A stretch of DNA of 64,000 bases from Nocardioides aurantiacus (GCF_003752505.1 NZ_RKHO01000001.1:62001-126000), one strand, 5' to 3'; counted from the first letter of the stretch, positions 17,393 through 30,534 are shown. The notes: generated by a model from the letters alone, not told the origin. Translations and numbers: made by a program.

Positions 17393-18799
17393 GTGAGTTC
17401 GAAAGTCAAACTGACCGACCCGACCGAGCTGCGCGGCACCCGCCCCGACCGCACCCTGCTGCTCGTCGCGCTCGGGACGGCCCTGGTGCTCGTCACCTAC
17501 GTGACCCCCATGGCGACCGTCCCGCTGACCGCCGCCGACCTCGACCTCGGTGCGGGCACCCGGGCCTGGGTGCTGAGCTCGATGAGCGTCGGCCTGGCCG
17601 CCGGGCTGCTGACCACCGGCGCGCTCGGCGACGCCCGGGGCCGCCGTCGGGTGTACGTCGCCGGGCTGGTCGCCCTGGGTCTCGGGGCGCTGGCGTGCGC
17701 CGCCGCCCCGACGGGCGTGGTCCTCGTCGCGGCGCGCGTGGTGCAGGGCCTGGGGGGCGCAGCCGTCCTCTCCTGCGGCCTCGCGGTGCTGGCCCACGTC
17801 TTCCCCGAGCCGGCGGCGCGCGTCCGCGCCACGGGGGTCTGGGGGGCGAGCGTGGGGCTCGGCATCACGGCCGGCGCGCTCCTGGCCGCGGGCCTGGAGG
17901 TCGGCTCCGGGTGGCGGGAGACCTACGCCCTCACCGGCGCGGCGGCCCTGGCCCTGGCGCTGCCGAGCGCCCGGGGCATCGCCGAGTCGGCCGCCCAGCG
18001 GCCGCGGCGGCTCGACGTCGCCGGCGCCACCCTCCTCGGCCTGGGACTCACCCTGCTCGTCGCGGGGCTGACCCAGGTGCGGGGCGGCGTGTCCGGCGTC
18101 GTGGTCGTGCTCCTGGTGGCCGCGGTCGTCTCCCTGGTGTCGTTCGTGGTGGTGGAGGGCCGGGTGCGCGAGCCCATGGTCGAGCTGTCGCTGCTGCGGC
18201 AGCCGGGGTTCCTCGGGGCCACCGTGGGCGCGCTGGCGGTGGGGCTGGGGATCATCGGCATGACCTCCAACGTGCCGCTGGTGGTGCAGGTGGGGCTGGG
18301 CGGGAGCCTGTGGGTGGCGACCTGGCTGGTGGTGACCTGGTCCGCGACCAGCGTCGCCTCCTCGCTGCTGCTGCGGCGCTGGCGGCGCCCGCTCGCGGGC
18401 GGTCCGACCGTCGCCGCCGGCCTGGGCGTCGTCGGGGCGGGCCAGCTCCTGGGTCTCGGGCTGGGGGTCGACTCCTCGCCGTGGCGGCTGCTGCCCTCGA
18501 TGGTCGTCGCCGGCCTCGCGAGCGGGGTGCTCAACGCCGTGCTGGGCCGCGAGGCGGTGGCGTCGGTCCCGCGCGACCGGGCGGCGATGGGCAGCGGGAC
18601 CAACAACACCGCCCGCTACCTGGGGGCCGCCTCCGGCATCACGTTGTTCACGGTCCTGGCCCAGCACGCCGGCGGGGCGGCGACGTCGGCCGGGCTGGTG
18701 GCCGGCTGGACGGTCGCGGTCCTGGTCTCCGCGGGCCTGTCCTGGCTGGGCGCGGTGGTCGTGCTGGTGGTGTCCCGGCGCAGGAGAGCCGATCAGTGA
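17393..18799 (+). CDS. MFS drug-efflux type transporter
   Basis: 468 residues and about 12-14 hydrophobic segments. The major facilitator signature between segments 2 and 3 is GDARGRRRVYVAG, and the efflux-type motif C region RVVQGLGGAAVLS and GLGITAGALLA follow. Proton-driven export of a small toxic molecule is expected. The GTG start has TAGGTT 7 nt upstream and no ribosome site, suggesting a leaderless mRNA. It is divergent from the HxlR regulator, a common regulator/pump pairing. The substrate is unknown. Confidence 0.92.
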   Translation: MSSKVKLTDPTELRGTRPDRTLLLVALGTALVLVTYVTPMATVPLTAADLDLGAGTRAWVLSSMSVGLAAGLLTTGALGDARGRRRVYVAGLVALGLGALACAAAPTGVVLVAARVVQGLGGAAVLSCGLAVLAHVFPEPAARVRATGVWGASVGLGITAGALLAAGLEVGSGWRETYALTGAAALALALPSARGIAESAAQRPRRLDVAGATLLGLGLTLLVAGLTQVRGGVSGVVVVLLVAAVVSLVSFVVVEGRVREPMVELSLLRQPGFLGATVGALAVGLGIIGMTSNVPLVVQVGLGGSLWVATWLVVTWSATSVASSLLLRRWRRPLAGGPTVAAGLGVVGAGQLLGLGLGVDSSPWRLLPSMVVAGLASGVLNAVLGREAVASVPRDRAAMGSGTNNTARYLGAASGITLFTVLAQHAGGAATSAGLVAGWTVAVLVSAGLSWLGAVVVLVVSRRRRADQ

Positions 18800-18870
18800 A
18801 CCAGAGCTGCGCTCGTTGTTCAGGTCTTCGTGCAGATCTGTCGGGAAGTTGCCGGATAAACCATCTGCCG

Positions 18871-18888
18871 GTCTAGTCCCATATAGAC
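18871..18888. promoter_or_regulatory. Inverted repeat in the promoter region of the TasA-like gene
   Basis: GTCTA and TAGAC arms separated by 8 nt, within the 206-bp gap 18800-19005, the most AT-rich stretch in this neighbourhood. The gap holds no gene, and it probably carries the promoter for the TasA-like/signal peptidase pair. Regulator unknown. Confidence 0.3.
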
Positions 18889-19005
18889 ACTTCCGGTCGC
18901 TATAGCCCCGATGCACCATTTCGAGTAGAGATGTCGATCGTTGACCCGTCACTCTTCTCGTGCTGGTCCGCACCACCGTGGGCCACTTCCTGGAGGGGGA
19001 ATCCC

Positions 19006-19617
19006 ATGTCTGTTCGCTCCGCTTTCCGCCACAAGCGTCTCGTCGCCGCCGCGTCCGTCCCGGTCGCCGTGATCGCCTCCGGCGCGCTGGTCTGGCAGTC
19101 GACGTACGCCGCGTTCTCCGACACCACCACGAGCCCGACCAACAACTGGTCGACCGGCACCGTCAAGCTCGCCGACAACGACGCCGACACCGCCCTCTTC
19201 ACCGCCGGCAACCTCAAGCCCGGCTCCACCGCCGCCCGCTGCATCACGGTCACCTCGAGCGGCACGCTCGCCTCGACCGTGAAGCTCTACGGCACCGGCT
19301 TCACCCAGACCAAGGCCCTGGGCGACGTCATCAACCTGCAGGTCCAGGAGGGCACCGGCGCCACCAACGCCGGCTGCGCCGGCTTCGTGGCCGACACGGC
19401 CCCGGCCGCCACCATCTTCACCGGCACGCTCACCGCGTTCTCGGGCAGGACCAGCTTCGCCAACGGGGTCGGCACCTGGGCCCCCGCCGGCGGCACCGCC
19501 CCCGTCAGCGAGGCGAAGAGCTACCGGGTGACCTACACCGTCAGCGCCGGCGCCGACAACAACTACCAGGGCGGCACCGCCTCGATCGGGCTCACCTGGG
19601 AGGCCCAGAACAGCTGA
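19006..19617 (+). CDS. TasA/camelysin-like secreted protein with SipW-type signal peptide
   Basis: 203 residues. A basic start (MSVRSAFRHKRLVAAA), a hydrophobic stretch and the junction STYAAFSDTTTSPTN form the signal peptide class processed by SipW signal peptidases. The mature part (about 37-203) is a beta-rich Thr/Gly-rich domain (NLKPGSTAARCITVTSSGTLASTVKLYGTGF) typical of TasA/CalY fibre or matrix proteins. ATG 19006 has TGGAGGGGGA upstream. The dedicated signal peptidase gene follows 50 nt later, as in the Bacillus sipW-tasA pair. Two cysteines (CITV, GCAGF) could form a disulfide. Confidence 0.85.
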   Translation: MSVRSAFRHKRLVAAASVPVAVIASGALVWQSTYAAFSDTTTSPTNNWSTGTVKLADNDADTALFTAGNLKPGSTAARCITVTSSGTLASTVKLYGTGFTQTKALGDVINLQVQEGTGATNAGCAGFVADTAPAATIFTGTLTAFSGRTSFANGVGTWAPAGGTAPVSEAKSYRVTYTVSAGADNNYQGGTASIGLTWEAQNS

Positions 19618-19667
19618 GCCCCGGCTGATCTGACCGCCACCGATCTCGGGTCTCCAGGAAGCGAACG

Positions 19668-21251
19668 ATGAGCACGATCCACCTCCCCCTCCAGCGTCCG
19701 GCCCCCGGCCCGGCGTCCGCTGACGCGGCGCCGGCCGGGGACCCGGCCTGGTCCCGGGTGCTGCTGGTCGCCGGCTCGCGAGCCGCCCTGGCGGTGGTGC
19801 TCTCGCTGGTGGTCTGGTCGGTCCTGCCGGCCGCCCTGGGCTGGTCGCCCCGGGTGATCATGTCCGGCTCGATGATGCCCCGGATCCACGTCGGCGACGT
19901 CGTCGTCGACCGTCAGGTCGACCCGAGCGTGCTCACCGAGGGACGGATCGTCACCGTCACCGACCCCGACCACCCCGAGAAGACCCGGACGCACCGCTTC
20001 CTGCGTCTCGACGAGGCGGGGAGGCTGGTCACGCAGGGTGACGCCAACGACGCCCCGGACTCGACGCCGGTCGACCCCGACGACGTCCTGGGTCTCGCGG
20101 CGCTGCGCGTGCCCTACGTCGGGCTCCCGGTCACGTGGATGGCCCAGGGGCAGCTCGCCCCCGTCGGCATCACCGTCACGGTGCTGCTGCTGCTCGGCCT
20201 CGCCGCCACCACGCCGCTGCGGTTCGCCGACCCCGATGACGAGGATGACGCCCCTGACGAGGACACGACCGACGACGCTCCCGACGACCGGGACGCCGGG
20301 CTCGGGATCCTCGGCGCCGACGCCGAGCGCCGCCGCGCGGACCTGCGGGCGCGGGCGCCACGACGCGGCGGACGCGTCGTCACCCGCTCGGCCCGTGCCG
20401 TCGTCGTACGCCGCCCGCGTCTCCTCGGTCTCGCCGGGGCGGCCCTGGGCGCGCTCCTGGCGACGGGGCTCACCACCCAGGCGACCTACGCCGCGCTGTC
20501 GTCGACCGCGTCCAACCCCACCACCAGCTTCGCTGCCGCCGCCCTCTTCGACGCCGGCGCCTACCCGGACGCCGTACGGGCGGACGGCCCGCTCCTGTAC
20601 TGGCGGATGGACGAGCCGTCCGGCGCGACCGTGGCCGACGCCGCGACGGGGGCCGCCGACCCGGGCACGCTGCGGGGGTCCTTCACCCGCGGCTCCGAGA
20701 GCGGCCTGCCCTCGGAGCCCTCGTCCCGCTCGACGACGTTCGCCGCGGCGACCCTCGTGGAGGACAATCCGACCTCGGCCCAGACGGCGCGGTTCACCGT
20801 CGAGGCCTGGATCAGGACCATCTCGACCGCCGGGGGCCTGGTCGTCGGTCTCGGCAACACGGGCGGCGCCACCGCCCCGACGACCGTCGACCGCGTGCTC
20901 TTCCTCTCGCCGGACGGCCGGCTGCGTCTCGGCGTCGACGGCAGGGTCCTCGCCTCCAGCCGGGCACCGCTCAACGACGGGAGGTGGCACCACGTCGCGG
21001 GCGTGCTCGACGGCAACGGCAACCTCGACGCGACGCTCTACGTCGACGGCCAGTCCCAGGGGCCGGGCCTCAAGGGCAAGCCCGCCCTCAACAACGGGCA
21101 CTGGCGCGTGGGTGGGGGCAGCCTGACCGGCTACCCCAACGCCCCGGCCGGGGCCGGCGCGCTGGCCGGGATGGTCGACGAGGTCGCCGTCTACGGCACC
21201 GCGCTCGCGGTGGAGCGGATCCAGGCCCACTACGCGACGGCGTGGCGCTGA
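19668..21251 (+). CDS. SipW-type signal peptidase I fused to a substrate-like LamG domain
   Basis: 527 residues in two halves. Residues 1-185 are a signal peptidase of the Ser-His type: a membrane segment (about 31-58), Ser68 in MSGSMMP, His109 in RTHRFLRL, Asp125/Asp128 in GDANDAPD, and a second membrane segment (about 155-185). An acidic linker (DDEDDAPDEDTTDD) and an Arg-rich stretch follow. Residues 247-290 then look like another SipW-type signal sequence (LLATGLTTQATYAALSSTASN), close to that of the preceding TasA-like protein. Residues about 290-527 are a LamG/concanavalin-like beta-sandwich (WRMDEPSG, FTVEAWIRT, DGRWHHVAGVLD, LYVDGQ). Protease and likely substrate are thus in one chain. 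Confidence 0.88.
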   Translation: MSTIHLPLQRPAPGPASADAAPAGDPAWSRVLLVAGSRAALAVVLSLVVWSVLPAALGWSPRVIMSGSMMPRIHVGDVVVDRQVDPSVLTEGRIVTVTDPDHPEKTRTHRFLRLDEAGRLVTQGDANDAPDSTPVDPDDVLGLAALRVPYVGLPVTWMAQGQLAPVGITVTVLLLLGLAATTPLRFADPDDEDDAPDEDTTDDAPDDRDAGLGILGADAERRRADLRARAPRRGGRVVTRSARAVVVRRPRLLGLAGAALGALLATGLTTQATYAALSSTASNPTTSFAAAALFDAGAYPDAVRADGPLLYWRMDEPSGATVADAATGAADPGTLRGSFTRGSESGLPSEPSSRSTTFAAATLVEDNPTSAQTARFTVEAWIRTISTAGGLVVGLGNTGGATAPTTVDRVLFLSPDGRLRLGVDGRVLASSRAPLNDGRWHHVAGVLDGNGNLDATLYVDGQSQGPGLKGKPALNNGHWRVGGGSLTGYPNAPAGAGALAGMVDEVAVYGTALAVERIQAHYATAWR

Positions 21252-21254
21252 ACA

Positions 21255-21276
21255 AAACAGACAGGCTTGACTGTTT
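21255..21276. promoter_or_regulatory. Candidate TetR operator
   Basis: 22-bp palindrome with AAACAG and CTGTTT ends and CA..GC..TG symmetry inside (18 of 22 positions symmetrical), 27 nt before the TetR gene start. Position and symmetry suggest autoregulation of the acyl-CoA operon. Confidence 0.6.
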
Positions 21277-21303
21277 GTTGCTGCCCGGGCGAGGATCGCC
21301 GAT

Positions 21304-21924
21304 GTGACCACGACGCGGGTGCCCCAGGGCGAGCGGAGCCGCGTCATGCGGCAACGGCTGCTCGAGGCCACCGTGGAGTGCCTGGTCGAGCACGGCTGGA
21401 GCGGCACGTCGACGACGCTGGTCTCCCAGCGCGCCGGGGTCAGCCGCGGCGCCCAGCTCCACCACTTCCCCACCAAGAGCGACCTGGTGCTGGCCGCCGT
21501 CGCCCACCTCAGCGAGGTGCGGGGCGAGGAGCTGCGGGTGGCGGCCGCGTCGCTGCCGTCCGGGGCGCGGCGCACGCGCGCGGTCCTGGAGATGTTCGCC
21601 GAGCACTTCACCTCGCCGGTCTTCGCCGCCGCGCTCGAGCTGTGGGTCGCGGCCCGCACCGACGCCGAGCTGCGCGCCGCGGTCGGGCCGCTGGAGCAGC
21701 GGGTCGGGCGCGAGGCCCACCGGATCGCGCTCGACGCCCTCGGCGCCGACGAGTCGCACCCGGGCGTCCGCGAGCTGGTGCAGGCCACGCTCGACCTGGT
21801 GCGCGGCCTCGGCCTCGCCAACACGATCAGCGACGACGCCGCCCGGCGCCGCCGGATCCTCGACCGGTGGGCGCGCACCCTCGACGCCGCACTGGACCCC
21901 GACGCCGCACCGGAGGCCCCGTGA
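21304..21924 (+). CDS. TetR family regulator of the acyl-CoA operon
   Basis: 206 residues. The helix-turn-helix lies at about 15-62 (RLLEATVECLVEHGWSGTSTTLVSQRAGVSRGAQLHHFPTKSDLV), followed by a helical ligand domain. The start is GTG 21304. The stop overlaps the next gene (GTGA), making this the first gene of a run of seven tightly packed genes for acyl-CoA metabolism. A strong palindrome lies just upstream. The ligand is probably an acyl-CoA intermediate of the pathway (inference from the operon). Confidence 0.94.
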   Translation: MTTTRVPQGERSRVMRQRLLEATVECLVEHGWSGTSTTLVSQRAGVSRGAQLHHFPTKSDLVLAAVAHLSEVRGEELRVAAASLPSGARRTRAVLEMFAEHFTSPVFAAALELWVAARTDAELRAAVGPLEQRVGREAHRIALDALGADESHPGVRELVQATLDLVRGLGLANTISDDAARRRRILDRWARTLDAALDPDAAPEAP

Positions 21925-22736
21925 CCAGCCAGGACGTGCTCGACCAGGTGCTCGCCGACCTCGCCGCCGAGGGGGCGGCGCTGGAGGAGCTGGTCGCCCC
22001 GCTCGACGACGCCGGGTGGCGCACCCCCACCCCCGCCGCCGGCTGGGACGTCGCCACCCAGGTCGCCCACCTCGCCTGGACCGACGAGGTCGCGGTGGCC
22101 GCGGCGACCGACAAGGCCGCCTGGGACGCGGTGGTGACGGACGCGATCGGCGACCCCGAGGGGTTCGTCGACGCCGTCGCGCTGGCCGGTGGTCGCGCGG
22201 CCGCCGAGGAGCTGCTCGCCCGCTGGCGGGCGGGCAGGAGCGCGCTGGCCGCCGCGCTGCGGCAGGTCCCGGCGGGGGAGAAGCTGCCGTGGTTCGGCCC
22301 GCCGATGTCGCCCACCTCGATGGCGACCGCGCGGTTCATGGAGACGTGGGCGCACTCCCTCGACGTCGCCGACGCGCTGGGCGTCGTACCCCTGCCGACC
22401 GACCGGATCCGCCACGTCGCCCACCTCGGGGTGCGCACCCGCGGCTTCGCGTACGCCGCGAACGGGCTCGAGCCGGCCACCGCCGAGGTGCGCGTCGAGC
22501 TGGTCGCCCCGTCGGGCGAGACCTGGGCCTGGGGGGCCGAGGACGCCGAGCAGCGGGTGACCGGGTCGGCGTACGACTTCTGCCTGCGGGTCACCCAGCG
22601 CCGCCACCGCGCCGACCTCGACCTCCACGCGGTCGGGCCCGACGCCGACCGCTGGCTCGACCTCGCCCAGGCCTTCGCCGGCCCGCCCGGACCGGGTCGC
22701 CCGCCCGGCGACACCGGCCTGCAGGACCACCCGTGA
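21921..22736 (+). CDS. TIGR03084 family (mycothiol maleylpyruvate isomerase-like N-terminal) protein
   Basis: 271 residues with a DinB/MDMPI-like four-helix N-terminal domain: AAGWDVATQVAHLAWTDEVAV and RFMETWAHSLDVADALG place the His/Asp metal-binding pattern at about 50 and 145. GTG 21921 overlaps the TetR stop and has GGAGG upstream. TIGR03084 genes recur next to AtuA and acyl-CoA carboxylase genes in actinobacteria, but the reaction is unknown. A metal- and thiol-dependent step on an acyl intermediate is possible. Confidence 0.88.
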   Translation: MTSQDVLDQVLADLAAEGAALEELVAPLDDAGWRTPTPAAGWDVATQVAHLAWTDEVAVAAATDKAAWDAVVTDAIGDPEGFVDAVALAGGRAAAEELLARWRAGRSALAAALRQVPAGEKLPWFGPPMSPTSMATARFMETWAHSLDVADALGVVPLPTDRIRHVAHLGVRTRGFAYAANGLEPATAEVRVELVAPSGETWAWGAEDAEQRVTGSAYDFCLRVTQRRHRADLDLHAVGPDADRWLDLAQAFAGPPGPGRPPGDTGLQDHP

Positions 22737-24463
22737 GCGGCGTGCTGCGGATCGCGAACTGCAGCGGGTTCTACGGCGACCGGCTCTCGGCGATGCGCGA
22801 GGTGCTGGAGGGGGGCGAGGTGGACGTCGTCACCGGCGACTACCTCGCCGAGCTGACGATGCTCATCCTGGGCCGCGACCGGATGCGGGACGCCGGCCTG
22901 GGGTACGCCCGCACCTTCGTGCGCCAGGCCGAGGACTGCCTCGGGCTCGCCCTGGAGGGCGGGGTGCGGATCGTGGCCAACGCCGGCGGCCTCAACCCCG
23001 CCGGCCTGGCCGCGCGACTGCGCGAGGTCGCCGAGGCCCATGGCCTCGCCCCCCGGATCGCGTGGGTCGACGGCGACGACCTCGCCCCGCAGGCCGCGGC
23101 GCACGGCTGGGACGACGCCCTGACCGCCAACGCCTACCTCGGCGGCTGGGGCATCGCCCGGGCGCTGGCGGCCGGCGCCGACGTCGTGGTCACCGGCCGG
23201 GTCACCGACGCCTCGGTGGTGGTGGGCCCCGCGGCCTGGCACCACGGCTGGAGCCCCGGCGACCTCGACGCGCTCGCGGGCGCGATGGTGGCGGGCCACG
23301 TGCTCGAGTGCGGCACCCAGGCGACCGGCGGCAACTTCTCGGGCTTCCTCGACCTGCCCCGTGACGCCCGGCCGCTCGGCTTCCCGCTCGCCGAGGTCGC
23401 GGCCGACGGCTCGGCCGTGGTCACCAAGCACGCCGGCACCGGCGGGGCCGTCACCGTCGACACCGTGACCGCACAGCTGCTCTACGAGGTGCAGTCGACG
23501 CACTACCTCGGCCCCGACGTGTCCGTCGACCTCGCCTCCGTCGCGCTCGACCAGGAGGGCCCCGACCGGGTCCGGGTCTCCGGCGTGCGCGGACTGCCCC
23601 CGCCCGAGCAGCTCAAGGTCTGCGTCAACGCGCTCGGCGGGTGGCGCAACTCCCTCGAGCTGGTGCTGACCGACCTCGACCTGGAGGAGAAGGAGGCCTG
23701 GGTCCGGGCCCAGCTCGAGCCCTCGCTGCGCGCCGCCTCGGTCACCTGGTCGCGCTCCGGCTCGCCGGTCGCCGACGCCGACACCGAGGAGGGCGCCTCG
23801 CTGCGGCTGCGGGTCACCGTGCGCGACCCCGAGAAGGACGTGGTCGGCAAGGCGTTCACCGCTCCCGGCGTCGAGCTCGCGCTCGCGTCGTACCCCGGCT
23901 TCACGCTGACCGCCCCACCCGGCCCCGCCTCGCCCTACGGCGTCTACCGGGCGGCGTACGTCGACCGCTCGGCCGTGCAGCACACCGTCCACCTGCCCGA
24001 CGGGTCGGCGGAGGTGGTGGCGGATCCGGCGGAGCGGGTGGTCCCGGACGTCCTGGCCCCCGATGTCGGACAGGTGGGGGCGAGAACGTCAGGGACTGTC
24101 CCGCACCCCGCCGCCCGCCCCACCCGACGCGTCCCGCTCGGCACCTTCGTCCACGCCCGCTCCGGCGACAAGGGCGGGGACGCCAACGTGGGGCTGTGGG
24201 TGCGCGCCGGCGAGAAGCAGGCCGAACGCGCGGCGTGGCTGCTCGCGACGCTGACCCCCGAGCTGGTCCGCAGGCTCCTGCCCGAGGCCGCCGACCTCGA
24301 CGTCGAGGTCCACCCGCTGCCCAACCTGCACGGCGCCAACGTGCTGCTGCGCGGGCTGCTGGGCGAGGGCGTGGCCGCCTCCGCCCGGTTCGACCCCCAG
24401 GCCAAGGCCGTCGGCGAGTGGATCCGCGCCCGGCACGTCGAGATCCCCGAGGAGCTGCTGTGA
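22733..24463 (+). CDS. AtuA family protein (acyclic terpene utilisation type)
   Basis: 576 residues. The AtuA core covers about 1-440 (RIANCSGFYGDRLSAMREVLEGG, VTGDYLAELTMLIL, VTGRVTDASVV, CGTQATGGNFSGF). A C-terminal AtuA-like domain covers about 470-576 (ARSGDKGGDANVGLWVR). The two are joined by a linker (about 440-465) that contains the palindrome GGGACTGTCCC in the DNA. GTG 22733 overlaps the previous stop. Relatives in Pseudomonas are needed for citronellol/geraniol growth; in actinobacteria they sit with carboxylase genes, as here. A hydratase/lyase-like role on a branched acyl-CoA is possible but unproven. Confidence 0.9.
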   Translation: MSGVLRIANCSGFYGDRLSAMREVLEGGEVDVVTGDYLAELTMLILGRDRMRDAGLGYARTFVRQAEDCLGLALEGGVRIVANAGGLNPAGLAARLREVAEAHGLAPRIAWVDGDDLAPQAAAHGWDDALTANAYLGGWGIARALAAGADVVVTGRVTDASVVVGPAAWHHGWSPGDLDALAGAMVAGHVLECGTQATGGNFSGFLDLPRDARPLGFPLAEVAADGSAVVTKHAGTGGAVTVDTVTAQLLYEVQSTHYLGPDVSVDLASVALDQEGPDRVRVSGVRGLPPPEQLKVCVNALGGWRNSLELVLTDLDLEEKEAWVRAQLEPSLRAASVTWSRSGSPVADADTEEGASLRLRVTVRDPEKDVVGKAFTAPGVELALASYPGFTLTAPPGPASPYGVYRAAYVDRSAVQHTVHLPDGSAEVVADPAERVVPDVLAPDVGQVGARTSGTVPHPAARPTRRVPLGTFVHARSGDKGGDANVGLWVRAGEKQAERAAWLLATLTPELVRRLLPEAADLDVEVHPLPNLHGANVLLRGLLGEGVAASARFDPQAKAVGEWIRARHVEIPEELL

Positions 24464-25613
24464 GCCACCCGACCCGAGACGGCTGGACCCCCGAGCAGCG
24501 CGCGCTGCAGGACGCCACCACCGACTTCGTGCGCCGGGAGGTGACCCCCCACCTGCAGCACTGGGAGGACGCCGGGTCGATCCCGCGCGAGCTCCACCTC
24601 ACCGCGGCCGAGGCCGGGCTGCTGGGGGTGGGCCTCCCCGAGTCCGTCGGCGGCCAGGGCGGCACGCTGCTCGACTCCGTGGCGCTGCAGGAGGCGTTCT
24701 TCGCCGCCGGCGGGTCGTCCGGTCTGGCCGCCGGGCTGTTCACCGGCGGCATCGCGCTCCCGCACCTCGCCGCCCACGGCACCCCCGACCAGGTCGACGC
24801 CTGGGTCCGCCCGACCCTGGCCGGCGAGAAGATCGGCTCGCTGGCGGTCACCGAGCCGGGCGGCGGCTCCGACGTCGCCGGCATCCGCACCACCGCCGTG
24901 CGAGACGGCGACCACTTCGTCGTCAACGGCGCCAAGACCTACATCACCAGCGGGGTGCGGGCCGACTTCGTCACCACCGCGGTGCGCACCGGCGGCCCCG
25001 GCCACGGCGGCATCAGCCTGCTGGTGGTGGAGAGGGGCACGCCCGGCTTCACCGTCGACCGCGCGCTGACCAAGATGGGCTGGCACTGCTCCGACACCGC
25101 CGAGCTGTCCTACGTCGACGTGCGGGTCCCGGTCGCGAACCTCGTCGGCGAGCAGGACAGCGGCTTCTACCAGATCGCCGAGCAGTTCGTGGTCGAGCGG
25201 ATCGCGCTCGCGGTGCACGCCTACGGCATCGCGGCGCGGTCGCTGGCCCTGGCCGCGGCGTACGCGCAGGAGCGCGACACCTTCGGCCGGCCGCTCGCCT
25301 CGCGGCAGGTCGTGCAGCACCAGCTCGTCGAGATGCACCGGCTGGTGGAGACGGCCCGCGTCTACACCCGCCACGTCGCCGCGCTGCACGTCGCGGGCGA
25401 GGACGTCGTCGCGCAGGCGTGCCTGGCCAAGCAGACGGCCGTCGAGGCCTGTGACCACGTGGTGGACCGTGCCGTGCAGCTGCACGGCGGCGCGGGCTAC
25501 ATGCACGGGACCGAGGTGGAGCGGCACTACCGCGACTCCCGGATCCTGGCCATCGGAGGAGGAGCCACCGAGGTGCTGACCGACCTGACCGCCCGCCTGC
25601 TGGGGTACGCCGG

Positions 25614-25617
<4 letters not shown>
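24460..25617 (+). CDS. Acyl-CoA dehydrogenase
   Basis: 385 residues, FAD-dependent alpha,beta-dehydrogenation of an acyl-CoA. Seen are the N-terminal helical domain, the FAD-binding LAVTEPGGGSDVAGIRTTA, YVDVRVPVANLVG, and the C-terminal helices with RQVVQHQLVEMH and QLHGGAGYMHGTEVERHYRD. The segment that usually supplies the catalytic Glu (EGTxE) reads IGGGATEV here, so the base must come from elsewhere, as in the isovaleryl-CoA-type branch. GTG 24460 overlaps the AtuA stop, and the stop overlaps the carboxylase start. A branched substrate such as isovaleryl- or citronellyl-CoA fits the operon. Confidence 0.94.
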
Positions 25618-27206
<1,589 letters not shown>

Positions 27207-27215
27207 GGGAACGAC

Positions 27216-29290
<2,075 letters not shown>

Positions 29291-29294
<4 letters not shown>

Positions 29295-30451
29295 GCACCT
29301 ACACCGAGTCCGACGAGCGGCTGGAGCTGCGCAAGGCGGTGAGGTCGCTCGCGTCGGCGTACGGCCGGGAGTACTTCACCGAGAAGGCCCGCTCCGGCGA
29401 GAAGACGACCGAGCTGTGGCTGGAGATCGGCAAGCAGGGCTTCCTCGGCACCAACCTGCCCGAGGAGTACGGCGGCGGAGGCGGCGGCATCGGCGACACC
29501 GCCGCGGTCTGCGAGGAGCTCGCCGCGCAGGGCTGCCCGCTGCTGCTCATGGTCGTCAGCCCCGCCATCTGCGGCACGATCATCGGCCGCTACGGCACCG
29601 AGGCCCAGAAGCAGAAGTGGCTGCCCGGCATCTGCGACGGCACCGGCACCATGGCCTTCGCCATCACCGAACCCGACGCCGGCACCAACACCCACAAGAT
29701 CACCACCACCGGCCGCAAGGACGGCGACGAGTGGGTGCTCAACGGTCGCAAGGTCTGGATCTCCGGCATCGACGAGGCCGACCACGTCCTGGTCGTGGCC
29801 CGGGTGACCGACGACGGCAGCGGCCGGGTCAAGCCGGTGCTGTTCGTGGTGCCCACCGACGCGCCCGGCTTCGAGGCGCACCCGATCCCGATGGAGATCG
29901 TCAGCCCCGAGCGGCAGTTCCAGGTCTTCCTCGACGACGTCCGGCTCCCCGCCGACGCGGTGGTCGGCAACGAGGACGGCGGCCTCGACCAGCTCTTCGC
30001 CGGGCTCAACCCCGAGCGCATCATGGCGGCGTCGTTCTCGACCGGCCTCGCGCGCTTCGCCCTCGACAAGGCCACGGCGTACGTCAAGGAGCGCGAGGTC
30101 TGGGGCGTCCCCATCGGCTCCCACCAGGGCCTCGCCCACCCGCTGGCGCAGTCCAAGATCGAGATCGAGCTGGCCCGGCTGATGACGCAGAAGGCCGCCG
30201 CCCTCTACGACGCCGGGCTGGACTCGGAGGCGGGCGAGGCGGCCAACATGGCCAAGTACGCCGCTGCCGAGGCCGCCTGCGACGCCGCCGACCGCGCCGT
30301 CCAGGCCCACGGCGGCAACGGCATCACCCAGGAGTACGGCGTCGCCGGCCTCCTCGTCGCCGCCCGCGCCGGCCGGATTGCCCCCGTCAGCCGCGAGATG
30401 ATCCTCAACTACATCGGCATGCACTCCCTGGGCCTCCCGAAGTCCTACTGA
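29291..30451 (+). CDS. Acyl-CoA dehydrogenase (second of the operon)
   Basis: 386 residues, FAD enzyme of the acyl-CoA dehydrogenase family: LPEEYGGGGGGIGDTAAVCEELA, FAITEPDAGTNTHKITTT, GRKVWISGIDEADHVLVVAR, QAHGGNGITQEYGVAGLLVAARAG. The C-terminus (MILNYIGMHSLGLPKSY) lacks the usual EGT-type catalytic Glu. ATG 29291 overlaps the carboxylase stop (ATGA) and is preceded by GAAGGAG. It is the last gene of the packed operon. It may act on a shortened or unsaturated product of the first dehydrogenase/carboxylase steps. Confidence 0.94.
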
Positions 30452-30465
30452 GGCCGGCGGGGGCT

Positions 30466-30534
30466 CATGTAACGCGGGGTTATTGCATGTGGACAAGGCC
30501 GGTCCGGGCCGTTCTCGTGCACAGCACCGCACCA
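30466..30534 (+). repeat. 69-bp intergenic repeat, copy 1
   Basis: The first 33 bp (CATGTAACGCGGGGTTATTG... to ...GACAAGG) and the last 14 bp (ACAGCACCGCACCA) are identical to the inverted copy at 31356-31424; 22 bp in between differ. It contains TGTGGACAA (30488-30496), the complement of the DnaA-box-like TTGTCCACA, and a short stem TAAC-gcggg-GTTA. It lies between the dehydrogenase stop and the enoyl-CoA hydratase. Confidence 0.88.
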
